DNA from: Streptacidiphilus sp. P02-A3a
GTDB lineage: Bacteria; Actinomycetota; Actinomycetes; Streptomycetales; Streptomycetaceae
DNA: 64,000 bases
Assembly: GCF_014084105.1 (NCBI RefSeq)
Contig: NZ_CP048289.1
Location: forward strand, 1,993,922 to 2,057,921
Direction: 5' to 3'
Under the pieces are notes generated by a model. It made no database searches, had not been told where the DNA came from, and saw only the letters and a list, made by a program, of their open reading frames with translations. Of the stretch, positions 43,824-52,832 are shown one piece after another. The position numbers and the translations under genes were made by a program. Within the stretch, counting starts at the first letter, position 1. Every line of letters starts with the position of its first letter.

Positions 43824-45349
43824 CCGACGGCGGTGGTCAGCTCCCAGTACGCCCTGATCGGGGAGTCGTCCTCGCCGGAGGCGAGCGCGCCGACGTAGCC
43901 GTCCGGGCGGACCATGACGCGGCCCGAGGCCAGGCCGAAGCGGGCGGCCGCACGCCGGTCCGGGTCGGCGACCACGGTCTCGAACCCGGCGACCGCGGCG
44001 TCGGTGTCCGCCAGCAGCACCTGTCGGACGCCGGGCAGCTCCGCCGCCGCCGGGAGCGGACCGATGGTCACCAGTACATGTCCGGCCTCCGCGGACAGCA
44101 CCGCGCGCAGCGCCGTGCCGGGCACGTCGGGCAGATGGTCCCCGCCGCGGACCTTCGCGTTCGCCGCCGCGCCCACCACGGCCGGGCTGCCGTGGTACGA
44201 CAGCGTCGTCTCCTCCGTCGCGTCGGCCAGGGCGCGGCGGGCCGGGCCGATACCGGTGGCCGTGTGCAGCGCGGCGTTGCGCAGCTTCTGGGCGACCGGG
44301 TTCGCGAGCGTGCTGAGGTGGGTGAGCCTGGTGGTGAACTCGATGACCCGCGCCGCGACCGGGTGCCTCTCGGCGTGGTAGCTGTCGATCAGCGCCTCGG
44401 AGGCCGTCCCCCGGTGGGCGGCGGCGAGCTTTCAGCCGAGGTTGAAGGCGTCCTGGAGGCCGGTGTTCATGCCCTGCCCGCCGGCCGGGCTGTGGATGTG
44501 CGCCGCGTCCCCGGCCAGGAAGACCCGCCCGTACCGGTATTGCGGCACCTGGGCGTGGCGGATCTCGAAGCAGGTCAGCCACAGCGAGTCGTGGATCCGG
44601 AGCCGTCCGGCGGCCCGTTCGTCGGCGATGCGCTGGAGCCACTCCTGGCTCGCCTGGTCGGTGGAGGCGGTGGGAATCTGCGCGATCAGCCTCATCCGGT
44701 CCCCCTTCATCGGGAAGACCATCAACGGGCCGTCGTGAGTGGAGAAGAAGGTGTACATCGAGCGCGGATCGAAGTCGTGCTCGGCGTGCACGTCACCCAT
44801 CAGGAAGCGTTCGCCGTGGAACGAGCCCTCCAGCGCGGAGCCGACCTGCCGTCGCACCTCGCTGTGCGCGCCGTCGGCGCCGACCAGCCAGGAGGCCTCG
44901 ACCCTCTCCTCGCCCCCGTCGGACCCGCGCAGCGTCGCCCGGACCCCGGTGCCGCTCTGCTCCAGACCGACCAGCGAGACCCCCCGCTCCACCTCCACCC
45001 CGTGCCTGGCCAGGTTCTCGGCCAGGACCCGCTCGGTCTCCGTCTGCGCGGTGAGGACCGAGTAGGGGTGGGGGCTGTCGACGATGTCGAGCTCGACGCG
45101 GGTGATGGTGCGCCCCGACGCGTGCAGCTCGACGCCGGTGGCCTTGATCCCGGACGCGACGATGTCGTCCAGCACGCCGACCCGTTCCAGCATTTCGAGG
45201 CTGCGGGCGTGGACCACGATCGCGCGCGACTCACTGGTCGGCGCCGCCAGGACGTCGACGATCCGCACCGGAACCTGACGTCGCGCCAACTCGCCCGCCA
45301 CCGCGAGGCCGACGGGCCCGGCACCGACGACAAGGATGGGGCTGCTCAT
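43820..45349 (-). pseudogene. FAD-dependent monooxygenase with a single in-frame TGA
   Basis: The frame from ATG 45349 (MSSPILVVGAGPVGLAVAGEL) to the TAG at 43820 encodes about 509 residues of a PheA/TetX-like aromatic-ring hydroxylase. The dinucleotide-binding GxGxxG is at residues 8-13. The second FAD motif is GRVFLAGDAAHIHSPAGGQG. The substrate and thioredoxin-like C-terminal region continues to DGYVGALASGEDDS. One TGA at 44432-44434 replaces the Trp codon of the conserved DAFNLGWKLA. All other codons stay in frame and look functional, so this is either a fresh nonsense mutation or a base-call error. It lies downstream of nothing on its strand and convergent to the HAD gene. Confidence 0.85.
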
Positions 45350-45670
45350 GACCTGGATCCCCCCGCCTGGGGCAGCAACCGCCGCCGTCGGGCCCACACC
45401 AGGCCCGCACCCCCCCGACCAGGGGCGCGCCAGACAATAGTGGCAGCCACCCCGACCCGCCACCCGCGGCGGGGGCGCAGCCGCTTGGTTGGAGCTGCTT
45501 GGTTGGACCAGATCGGTAGCTGCCGCGTGCTGGGTCGTGAGCCCGAGGCCGTCCTGGGCGAACTGGTTGAGCGAAAGTGGCTAAGTGGCCACCTTCTCTG
45601 GCCACTCTTTGACAAGATTCCTCCGTGGTCGACCAGTACCGAAAAGGTCGATGATCAGGCGGGGGAGAGC
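45350..45670. promoter_or_regulatory. Control region upstream of the EACC1-caspase operon
   Basis: 321 bp without a gene. It holds a direct repeat of CTTGGTTGGA (45484-45493 and 45498-45507) and an 8-bp inverted repeat AGTGGCCA-N7-TGGCCACT (45584-45606) followed by CTTTG. These are candidate operators or an attenuator controlling the operon that begins at 45671. Confidence 0.4.
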
Positions 45671-46018
45671 ATGAACGCGGAGATCCGGGTCGTGGGGGTA
45701 GCCGGCGGGGTGGAACTGGCCGAGTTGGGGCGTTGGTTGGCGGCTCAACGAGGCCTCGTCGGCAGGGTCAAGCAGGTGCAGGGAGAGCCCGGCGAGCAGG
45801 AGTTGAGCGGCGGAGCCGTCGAACTCCTCTCGGTAGCGCTCGGCTCGGGAGGTGTGGTCTCGGTGCTGAGCAGCGCCCTGAGCTCCTGGCTTGGTAGTCG
45901 GCAGCAGACGATCAAGATCACGATCGATGGGACGAGCGTGGAATTCCCGGCCGGGACAGCGCCGGAGGTTGTGGCGCGCTACCTCCACGCGGTCAAGGGT
46001 GAGGACTCTCGTGCCTGA
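45671..46018 (+). CDS. Effector-associated constant component EACC1-like protein
   Basis: 115 residues from an ATG with GGGGGAG 8 bp upstream. The pattern fits the EACC1 family: a beta-strand start, ELGRWLAAQRGLVGRVKQVQ, a central hydrophobic helix LLSVALGSGGVVSVLSSALSS ending WLGSRQ, then the strands TIKITIDGTSVEFP and a C-terminal helix. The central helix could be membrane-associated. EACC1 proteins are small constant parts of bacterial conflict systems encoded directly before a variable effector, and here the next gene is a caspase-like protease whose start overlaps this stop by 8 bp. The role may be signal transmission or membrane tethering; this is inferred from the family. Confidence 0.75.
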   Translation: MNAEIRVVGVAGGVELAELGRWLAAQRGLVGRVKQVQGEPGEQELSGGAVELLSVALGSGGVVSVLSSALSSWLGSRQQTIKITIDGTSVEFPAGTAPEVVARYLHAVKGEDSRA

Positions 46019-47201
46019 GGGACCTGAGGGCATCGACTACGGACGGTCTCGCGCCATTCTCATCGGCGTGGCCCAGTACGACGATGAGGGATTCCGGTCG
46101 GTCCCGGCAGCGGCGAACAGTCTGACCGCCATGCATGCCATGCTTACCGACCCAATGTTGGGTGGATGGCCAGCGGATCGTGTCTCGGTCCATCTGAACC
46201 CCCGTGCCACAGGTGCGTTCGCAGCACTGCTTGCAGACCTGGCAACCTCCGCTGAGGACGCGCTGTTCTTCTACTTCGTGGGGCACGGCACGTTGAGCGT
46301 CAAGTCGGAGCTGTGCCTGACGCTGAGCGATACCGACAGGCGGCATGCCGACATGACCGGACTGGAATATCGCAAGGTCAAGGAAGTTCTCGGGCGCAGC
46401 CCAGCGAGGCTCAAGGCCGTAGTTCTTGACTGTTGCTTCTCCGGGCAGGCCATTGAGTCGCTGAGCGGTGAAGTCATCGACAGCATGGCTGCCAAGGGCA
46501 CCACCGTCATCACTGCTGCCGATCACGATCAGGCCGCCCACGTGGTGCCTGCCGCCGAGCAAGCAGAGGCCTGTACCTCCTTCACCCACCACTTGGTGGA
46601 CATCGTCACGGCTGGTCGGCCCCACGGTCCGGACCTGCTCACCCTCAAGGAGATCTATCCGCTGCTCCGGAACCGGTTGACGGAGCACGGACTCCCTGAG
46701 CCGAATCAGCGCACCACCGACACCGCCGACCGCTTCCCGCTGGCGCGCAACCGCGCGCTCAGAGCAGTGGAGTTGCCCGATACCGCGGTGGCGACCGTTG
46801 CGCTGACCGGGCTTGGGGCGGGCGAGCGTTACGCCCTGGTGGTATGGCGCAAGGGCGTCTCCCTGCTGGCTGACCCGACTGGTCGCTGGTACGGGGAGAC
46901 GGGGCGTGACGAGCAGGTGCAACGGGAGGCAGACCGGATGTGGTGGCCCATCGCGCGATGGCGTATCCCGAACCTCAAGGCGCTGGTCGTGGTCAACGAC
47001 GGGCGGGTGCACCGAATACGAGAGGTGTACGGAGTGGACGAGGAGAGCACCGCTGCGGGGGACACGGGCAAGCTGGCCCTGAACGTGAGTGGCCCCTTGA
47101 CGCCGGAGCGGTTGGCAGAGCGGTTGCCAGGTTTGCCCATGGCGCTCGGTGATGCCCATCCGGCCGTGCAGGGGCGGATGCGCGAGTACGTGACCTTCTG
47201 A
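46011..47201 (+). CDS. Caspase-family (C14-like) cysteine protease effector
   Basis: 396 residues from a GTG at 46011 overlapping the EACC1 gene. The N-terminal 230 residues form a caspase-hemoglobinase fold: ALFFYFVGHGTL carries the catalytic His (H92) and AVVLDCCFSGQA the catalytic Cys (C142). The segment SRAILIGVAQYDDEGF is the family's usual start. A C-terminal domain of about 130 residues (from about 270) reads RYALVVWRKGVSLLADPTGR and LKALVVVNDGRVHRIREVYG. I do not recognise that part. Bacterial caspase-like proteases in such operons act as abortive or regulatory proteolytic effectors. Coupling to EACC1 and a PLD-helicase gene 69 bp downstream suggests one defence unit. Confidence 0.82.
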   Translation: MPEGPEGIDYGRSRAILIGVAQYDDEGFRSVPAAANSLTAMHAMLTDPMLGGWPADRVSVHLNPRATGAFAALLADLATSAEDALFFYFVGHGTLSVKSELCLTLSDTDRRHADMTGLEYRKVKEVLGRSPARLKAVVLDCCFSGQAIESLSGEVIDSMAAKGTTVITAADHDQAAHVVPAAEQAEACTSFTHHLVDIVTAGRPHGPDLLTLKEIYPLLRNRLTEHGLPEPNQRTTDTADRFPLARNRALRAVELPDTAVATVALTGLGAGERYALVVWRKGVSLLADPTGRWYGETGRDEQVQREADRMWWPIARWRIPNLKALVVVNDGRVHRIREVYGVDEESTAAGDTGKLALNVSGPLTPERLAERLPGLPMALGDAHPAVQGRMREYVTF

Positions 47202-47270
47202 GCTCCCTCAGTGCAGTGTGGTAGTTCTCTGTTCGTTTGCAAAGAAATCAAGTGATGGTCAGGAGCCGTT

Positions 47271-50200
47271 GTGGGCAACCTCATGAGTGGCGATGAGCCG
47301 GCCGCTGGTCTGTACGAGCAGTTGGTGACACAGGGCGTCGAGGAACAGGTAGACGCTCTGCGAGGCGCGGGTTGGCAGATCGTGGAGGCACCGGTCGGGA
47401 CGGAATCGGCGCCGCACGTCCTTGCCCGGTATCTGGGAAGTCGCGCTGTGCAGGTTCTTGCCGCACTCCCCGAGGACCAACGGGTCCCTGCCGCGAACGA
47501 GTTCTTGCGTGCCCTGGAGGAGCGGGGCAACGGTGGCGCTGCCGATCGCATCGCCGAGGGCCCACGGCAACTCCTGTCTCTCGCTGAGCAAGAGGCTCCG
47601 GGGGTGTATGCGATCCGGCCAGCCACCCCGCTGTCCGAGTCTGCCCTGCTTACCAATGCCCCAGAGGATCCGAGTCTGGGCACCGAGTTGCGGGCCGAGT
47701 TGGCCACCGCTGACCGCGTCGATCTGATCTGCGCCTTCGTCAAGTGGTACGGACTGCGCGTGCTGGAGGAATCGCTGCGCGCCGCCGCAGCCCGCAATGT
47801 CCCCATTCGAGTGGTGACCACCACCTACATGGGGGCTACTGACCGGCATGCGTTGGACCGCCTGGTGCGCGAGTTCGGTGCGGAGGTGAAGGTCAACTAT
47901 GAGTTGCGCTCAACCCGACTGCATGCCAAGGCGTGGCTGTTCCGCCGCCGCAGTGGGTTCGATACGGCGTATGTCGGCAGCTCCAACCTCTCTCGGGCCG
48001 CACTGTTGGACGGGGTGGAATGGAACGTACGACTCTCGTCGGTCAGCACGCCTGCGGTGCTGAAGAAGTTCGAGGCGACTTTCGAATCGTACTGGAGCGA
48101 TTCGTCCTTTGAGGTCTACGACCCGGGTCAGGACGCGGCAAGGCTCGACGAGGCGCTGCGCTTGGCCTCGGGACGCGGTGGGACCAAGGGGGACCAGGAG
48201 ACCACCCGCATCAGCCTGTCCGGTCTTGAGGTTCGCCCGTACCCCCACCAGCGCGACATGCTTGACCAGTTGAATGCCGAGCGGGAGGTACACGGGCTGC
48301 ACCGGAATCTGCTCGTCGCCGCCACCGGCACGGGCAAGACCGTGATGGCGGCCCTGGACTACCGTGCCCTGCTGCGAAAGCTCGGGCGTAAGCCGGAGCA
48401 GCTCTCACTGCTCTTTGTGGCGCATCGGCAGGAGATCCTCAAGCAGTCTCTGCGCACGTACCAGGATGTGCTGACCGACGCCAACTTTGGCGAGTTGCTC
48501 GTCGGCGGTGAGGTGCCGGACACCTGGCGGCATGTCTTCGCGAGCGTCCAGTCGCTCAGCCGCGACCGGCTCGAAGAGCTGGCACCCGATCACTTTGATG
48601 TCATCGTTATTGATGAGTTCCACCACAGCACTGCGCCCACCTATCGCCGGATTATCGATCACTTCCAGCCGATGGAGCTGCTCGGGCTCACGGCAACTCC
48701 TGAGCGCGGTGATGGTCGCCATGTCCACGTTGAGTACTTCGATGGCCGCATCGCTGCCGAGATGCGGCTGTGGGAGGCGCTAGAGAACGACCTGCTCAGT
48801 CCCTTCCACTACTTCGGCATCGCCGACAACACCGACCTTTCCACGGTCGGCTGGCGTCGGGGAGCATATGACCCGGATGAGTTGGACAGGCTATTCACCG
48901 GCAACGAGGCTCGTGCTCGACTTGTCGTCAAGGCACTGGAAGACAAAGTGGCTGAACCGCATCGGATTCGCGCACTTGGCTTCTGTGTCTCGGTTAGCCA
49001 TGCCTACTTCATGGCGGAGTATTTCCGTAGGGCCGGACTCGCGGCGCGTGCCGTGGATGGCAGCACACCGCAGTCCGAGCGCGACGCCGCACTTGAGCTG
49101 CTGCGTCGGGGTGAGTTGCAGGTCATCTTCTCCGTCGACCTGTTTAACGAGGGTCTGGATATCCCGGATGTGGACACGCTGCTGCTCCTTCGACCCACCC
49201 AGAGTGCGACGGTCTTCTTGCAGCAACTTGGGCGGGGCCTGCGGCGCACCGAGGATAAGCCGGTGTTGACGGTTATTGACTTCGTTGGCCAGCACCGGGC
49301 CGAGTTCCGCATTGAAGAGCAGTTCCGGGCGCTGACTAACCTCACTCGGCGACGCTTGGTCGACCACGTCGAGCAGGATTTCCCGCAATTGCCCTCGGGG
49401 TGCCAGATCATCCTGGACCGTAAGTCCAAGAAGGCGGTACTCGACAACATCAAGGCCCAACTCAAGCTCGGCATCAAGGGCTTGGCCAACGAGGTTCGCG
49501 AGTACGCTCGCCCCGAGTTGGCCGAGTATCTACGTGAGAGTCGCCGCGAGCCGGCTGACCTCTACCGAGGCAGCAGCAGTTGGACGGCATTGCTGCGGCG
49601 CGCCGGTCTGCTAGAGGGCGAGCCTCCGGCGGGTGAGGAAGCGCTGCTCAAGCGGGTGCCCGCCTTCCTGCACGCAGCCGACCCGCTGCGGGTGGCGGCG
49701 TACACCGAACTGCTGTCGGACGATGCCTTCCACTATGCCGAACTGACAGAGCAGCAGCGGGGCTTCGCCCAGATGCTGTTCTTTACGCTCTGGCCCGCTG
49801 GCGGCGGTTTCACTGACTATCAGGCAGGGTTTGACAGTTTGCGCGAGCAGACCGCATTCCGCAGCGAGGTGCGCCAGTTGCTGGCCTGGAACCTGGACCA
49901 CACCCGCCGCCCCACCAGTCCGCTGTTGGGGGCGCACAGTGGGGTGCCGCTCGCGCTGCATGCCGAATATTCGCGCGAGGAGATCCTGCCTGCGCTCCGG
50001 GTTGCCGAGCTTGGCGGGTTTGTGCCCAGTAACTTCCGCGAGGGGGTTAAGTGGTGTGCGGCTGTTAACACCGACGCCCTTCTGGTCACTCTGACCAAGG
50101 ACGAGAAGGATTTCAGTCCCACGACTCGTTACCACGACTACGCACTCAGCCCGACCCTCTTCCACTGGGAGTCCCAGAACAGCACCTCACCGACGTCTGG

Positions 50201-50426
50201 GGTAGGGCTGCGTTACCGCCAGCATCAAGAGCAGGGCAGCCACGTGCTGCTGTTCGTCCGCCGCTTCAAGAACACCGACTCTGGTGGCCCCCAGCCCTGG
50301 ACCTTGCTGGGACCGGTGGACTTCCAGTCGCACAAGGGCAGCAAGCCGATGGCTGTGGTTTGGCAGGTGCGCACCCCGATCCCGGCCGACATTGAGCTCT
50401 ACTCGGCTGTCGCCGGCGCCAGTTGA
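47271..50426 (+). CDS. PLD-nuclease / SF2 helicase / DUF3427 defence protein
   Basis: 1051 residues from a GTG at 47271 five bases after AGGAG; an ATG four codons later is an alternative. The order is an unassigned N-terminal region (1-130), then a phospholipase-D-type nuclease (about 130-265) with H218-x-K in LHAKAWLF and VGSSNLSRAAL. The SF2 helicase (about 322-690) has Walker A AATGTGKT (K356), VIVIDEFHHS (D448-E449-F-H) and the arginine motif QQLGRGLRR. A C-terminal DUF3427-type region continues to about 1045. This architecture is found in bacterial restriction-like defence proteins, where a helicase drives a PLD nuclease on DNA. It is the third gene of the EACC1-caspase operon. The combination could sense foreign DNA and then trigger the protease; this is a hypothesis. 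Confidence 0.85.
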   Translation: MGNLMSGDEPAAGLYEQLVTQGVEEQVDALRGAGWQIVEAPVGTESAPHVLARYLGSRAVQVLAALPEDQRVPAANEFLRALEERGNGGAADRIAEGPRQLLSLAEQEAPGVYAIRPATPLSESALLTNAPEDPSLGTELRAELATADRVDLICAFVKWYGLRVLEESLRAAAARNVPIRVVTTTYMGATDRHALDRLVREFGAEVKVNYELRSTRLHAKAWLFRRRSGFDTAYVGSSNLSRAALLDGVEWNVRLSSVSTPAVLKKFEATFESYWSDSSFEVYDPGQDAARLDEALRLASGRGGTKGDQETTRISLSGLEVRPYPHQRDMLDQLNAEREVHGLHRNLLVAATGTGKTVMAALDYRALLRKLGRKPEQLSLLFVAHRQEILKQSLRTYQDVLTDANFGELLVGGEVPDTWRHVFASVQSLSRDRLEELAPDHFDVIVIDEFHHSTAPTYRRIIDHFQPMELLGLTATPERGDGRHVHVEYFDGRIAAEMRLWEALENDLLSPFHYFGIADNTDLSTVGWRRGAYDPDELDRLFTGNEARARLVVKALEDKVAEPHRIRALGFCVSVSHAYFMAEYFRRAGLAARAVDGSTPQSERDAALELLRRGELQVIFSVDLFNEGLDIPDVDTLLLLRPTQSATVFLQQLGRGLRRTEDKPVLTVIDFVGQHRAEFRIEEQFRALTNLTRRRLVDHVEQDFPQLPSGCQIILDRKSKKAVLDNIKAQLKLGIKGLANEVREYARPELAEYLRESRREPADLYRGSSSWTALLRRAGLLEGEPPAGEEALLKRVPAFLHAADPLRVAAYTELLSDDAFHYAELTEQQRGFAQMLFFTLWPAGGGFTDYQAGFDSLREQTAFRSEVRQLLAWNLDHTRRPTSPLLGAHSGVPLALHAEYSREEILPALRVAELGGFVPSNFREGVKWCAAVNTDALLVTLTKDEKDFSPTTRYHDYALSPTLFHWESQNSTSPTSGVGLRYRQHQEQGSHVLLFVRRFKNTDSGGPQPWTLLGPVDFQSHKGSKPMAVVWQVRTPIPADIELYSAVAGAS

Positions 50427-50596
50427 CGGTCGAGCTCACCGCTCAAGCCCCGTCCCGGCCAGGTGTTGGCCTGGGTGAGGACGGCGGCGGCGAGTTGTGT
50501 GGAGGGTGGGGTGGGCGTGGTGGAAGGTCAATACTTCGTAAAGAGTGCAAGTGTTGGGCTCGGGATGGGATAGGGTGGCGGAGGTTTGAACAGACA
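50427..50596. other. Spacer between conflict operon and M-box
   Basis: 170 bp with no supported gene; it should contain the terminator of the conflict operon and the promoter of the riboswitch transcript, but neither could be pinned down. Confidence 0.35.
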
Positions 50597-50764
50597 CCTC
50601 GTTCGGTGAGGCGTCTTCACGGACACAGGCCACTGATCCCAACCGTCGAGAGACGCTCCGGATCAGGACACCTCTTCCCGACCTAAGGGTTGAGGCCAAG
50701 TGGCTGCGCATGCGAACCCTCCGGGGCCCGCGCTACGCCGTGGAGTGCCAAAGCTCTGACGAGT
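50597..50764 (+). promoter_or_regulatory. M-box (Mg2+-sensing) riboswitch
   Basis: The sequence matches the actinobacterial M-box leader pattern: GGTGAGGCGTC near 50604, ACACAGGCCACTGATC, AACCGTCGAGAGACG, GGATCAGGACACCTCTTCCC, AAGGGTTGAGGCCAAGTGGC and a closing TGCCAAAGCTCTGACGAG near 50747. M-boxes fold when Mg2+ is high and switch off Mg2+ transporter genes. About 280 nt separate it from the transporter start, leaving room for an expression platform. Confidence 0.85.
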
Positions 50765-51010
50765 TGGGGTGTGCCGGGGAGAGACCCGGCGTTCCCCCTG
50801 CCGTATGGGCGCATCCGCGCGCCCCGGACGTAGGGAGGCGAGACATGGACTGCAGTAGTCCGGGCCACAAACGGCCCCGTTTCAGCCTGTCCTCGCCTTA
50901 CTTCGGCATGCGGTAACACTCACTCGCCTTTCACACGCCCCCTGCCGGGCGTCTCCGCGCTGCGCCGTTCCGGTCGCGACGCGGATGGCTGCCGCATGCC
51001 CTCTTACCAA

Positions 51011-51036
51011 GCCCCCCTAGGTGGGGGCGGGGAGGG
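51011..51036 (+). promoter_or_regulatory. Hairpin beside the transporter ribosome-binding site
   Basis: A GCCCCC (51011-51016) / GGGGGC (51023-51028) stem sits right against the GGGGAGGG ribosome site (51029-51036) of the transporter gene. It may take part in translation control by the riboswitch. Confidence 0.4.
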
Positions 51037-51042
51037 AACATC

Positions 51043-52668
51043 GTGACCACCACCATCGAGACCCGCAACGCGGTCCTGGACGACGCGCACATCGGCGACA
51101 TCAAGGGCGCGCTTGGCACCATCAAGCTGGGCGACCACGGCGAGCGCCGGGGGATGTCCGCCAAGCTCAAGACCCTGCTGGCGATCCTCGGCCCGGGCCT
51201 GATCGTCATGGTCGGCGACAACGACGCCGGGGCCTTCGCCACCTACGGCCAGGCCGGACAGGACTACGGGACCCACCTGCTGTGGACGCTGCTGCTGCTC
51301 GTCCCGGTCCTCTACCTCAACCAGGAGATGGTGCTGCGCCTCGGCGCGGTCACCGGCGTCGGGCACGCCCGGCTGATCCTGGAGCGCTTCGGGAGGTTCT
51401 GGGGCGCGTTCTCGGTGATCGACCTGTTCCTGTTGAACGCGCTGACCCTGGTCACCGAGTTCATCGGGATCACCCTGGCCTCGGGTTACCTCGGGCTGCC
51501 GAAGGTCGCCGCCGTGGTGCTGGCCGCCGTGATCATCATCGCCTCCGGCTTCACCGGCTCCTTCCGCCGCTTCGAGCGGATCGCGATCGCGCTCTGCGCG
51601 GGCTCGCTGCTGCTGGTGCCGATCTACTTCCTGGTCCACCCGAAGGCCTCGCAGATGGCCCACGACTTCGTGGTCCCGGCGATCCCCGGCGGCAGCAGCC
51701 AGCTCTCCACCGTGATGCTGCTGATCATCGGCATCGTGGGCACCACCGTGGCGCCCTGGCAGCTGTTCTTCCAGCAGTCGTACGTGATCGACAAGCGGAT
51801 CACCCCGCGCTTCATGAAGTACGAGAAGGCCGACCTGTGGCTCGGCATCGTGATCGTGGTCATCGGTGCGGCGGCGGTCATGGGCATCTCCACCGCCGCC
51901 TTCAGCGGGACCAGGGACTTCGGCCACTTCACCGACGCCGCCGGGCTCGCCCACGGCATCGCCGCCCACTCGGGCAAGCTCGCCGGGGTGCTGTTCGCGA
52001 TCGCGCTGCTGGACGCCTCGATCATCGGCGCCTTCGCCGTCTCGCTCTCCACCGCGTACGCCATCGGCGACGTCTTCGGCATCAAGCACTCGCTGCACCG
52101 GGGCGTCGGCGGCGCCAAGGGCTTCTACGCCGTCTATGCCGGACTGGTCGGCGCCGCCGCCGCGATCGTGCTGGTCCCCGGCTCGCCGCTGGGCCTGCTC
52201 ACCGAGGGCGTACAGACCCTGGCCGGGGTGCTGTTGCCGTCCGCCACGGTCTTCCTGCTGCTGCTCTGCAACGACAAGCAGGTCCTCGGCCCGTGGGTGA
52301 ACGGCCCCAGGACCAACGCCTTCACCGCCGCCGTGGTCGGGGTGCTGGTCAGCCTGTCGATCATCCTGACCGCCTCGGTGCTGTTCCCGGACATCACCGC
52401 CGGCGCGATCCTGGACATCATGTCCGGCTGCGGTGTCGCCGGGGTGCTCGCCGCCGGGTACGCCTTCACCCGCCGCCGCACCGCCACCAAGGAAGACCCC
52501 ATCGACCGTACCGGCCGCGACGAGTGGCGGATGCCGCCGCTGGAGACCCTCACCCGCCCGGTGATGGCCACCGGCCGCCGGATCGGCATGAGCGCCCTGC
52601 GCGGGTACCTCTTCGTCGCCATGGTCCTGGTCATCATCAAGCTCGTCCAGGTCGCCCTCGGCCAGTAG
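51043..52668 (+). CDS. NRAMP-related Mg2+ transporter (NRMT-like)
   Basis: 541 residues from a GTG at 51043. About eleven hydrophobic segments follow a soluble N-terminus of about 45 residues, with LeuT-fold NRAMP organisation. The TM1 metal motif reads D59-N-D-A-G instead of the classical DPGN, and the TM6 motif reads A237-P-W instead of MPH, so the Met that selects transition metals is absent. These changes are those expected of NRAMP-related magnesium transporters. The M-box riboswitch upstream and MgtC downstream strongly support Mg2+ uptake. Annotation as a plain Mn2+/NRAMP protein would be misleading. Confidence 0.85.
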   Translation: MTTTIETRNAVLDDAHIGDIKGALGTIKLGDHGERRGMSAKLKTLLAILGPGLIVMVGDNDAGAFATYGQAGQDYGTHLLWTLLLLVPVLYLNQEMVLRLGAVTGVGHARLILERFGRFWGAFSVIDLFLLNALTLVTEFIGITLASGYLGLPKVAAVVLAAVIIIASGFTGSFRRFERIAIALCAGSLLLVPIYFLVHPKASQMAHDFVVPAIPGGSSQLSTVMLLIIGIVGTTVAPWQLFFQQSYVIDKRITPRFMKYEKADLWLGIVIVVIGAAAVMGISTAAFSGTRDFGHFTDAAGLAHGIAAHSGKLAGVLFAIALLDASIIGAFAVSLSTAYAIGDVFGIKHSLHRGVGGAKGFYAVYAGLVGAAAAIVLVPGSPLGLLTEGVQTLAGVLLPSATVFLLLLCNDKQVLGPWVNGPRTNAFTAAVVGVLVSLSIILTASVLFPDITAGAILDIMSGCGVAGVLAAGYAFTRRRTATKEDPIDRTGRDEWRMPPLETLTRPVMATGRRIGMSALRGYLFVAMVLVIIKLVQVALGQ

Positions 52669-52670
52669 CT

Positions 52671-52718
52671 GAGTAACCGAGTAACCGAGTAACCGAGTAA
52701 CCGAGTAACCGAGCAGCC
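52671..52718. repeat. GAGTAACC minisatellite
   Basis: Five perfect head-to-tail copies of the 8-mer GAGTAACC (52671-52710), followed by a degenerate GAGCAGCC, directly behind the transporter stop codon. The repeat number may vary between strains. Confidence 0.85.
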
Positions 52719-52757
52719 GAGCGGTCCAGTGGCCGGGTGGCCACGCAGCCCGCCCAG

Positions 52758-52804
52758 CACCGGTACGGGCGACACTCCCCAGCGGCGTGTCGCCCGTACC
52801 GGTG
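52758..52804 (+). terminator. Strong hairpin between NRMT-like gene and mgtC
   Basis: An 18-bp perfect stem (52758-52775 with 52787-52804) with an 11-nt loop ends 28 bp before the mgtC start. It should largely uncouple mgtC from the transporter transcript, or act as an attenuator. Confidence 0.75.
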
Positions 52805-52832
52805 CGCGACTTTCCCGTGAGAAGGTGCCGCC

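Noticed and set aside
44078..45670. Upstream part of a plus-strand frame that continues into the EACC1-like gene
   Set aside because: It is antisense to the flavin monooxygenase; only the last 115 codons, after a ribosome site at 45660, have coding character.
51043..52668. Manganese/iron NRAMP transporter
   Set aside because: The TM1 and TM6 metal motifs deviate from the transition-metal type and an Mg2+ riboswitch precedes the gene.
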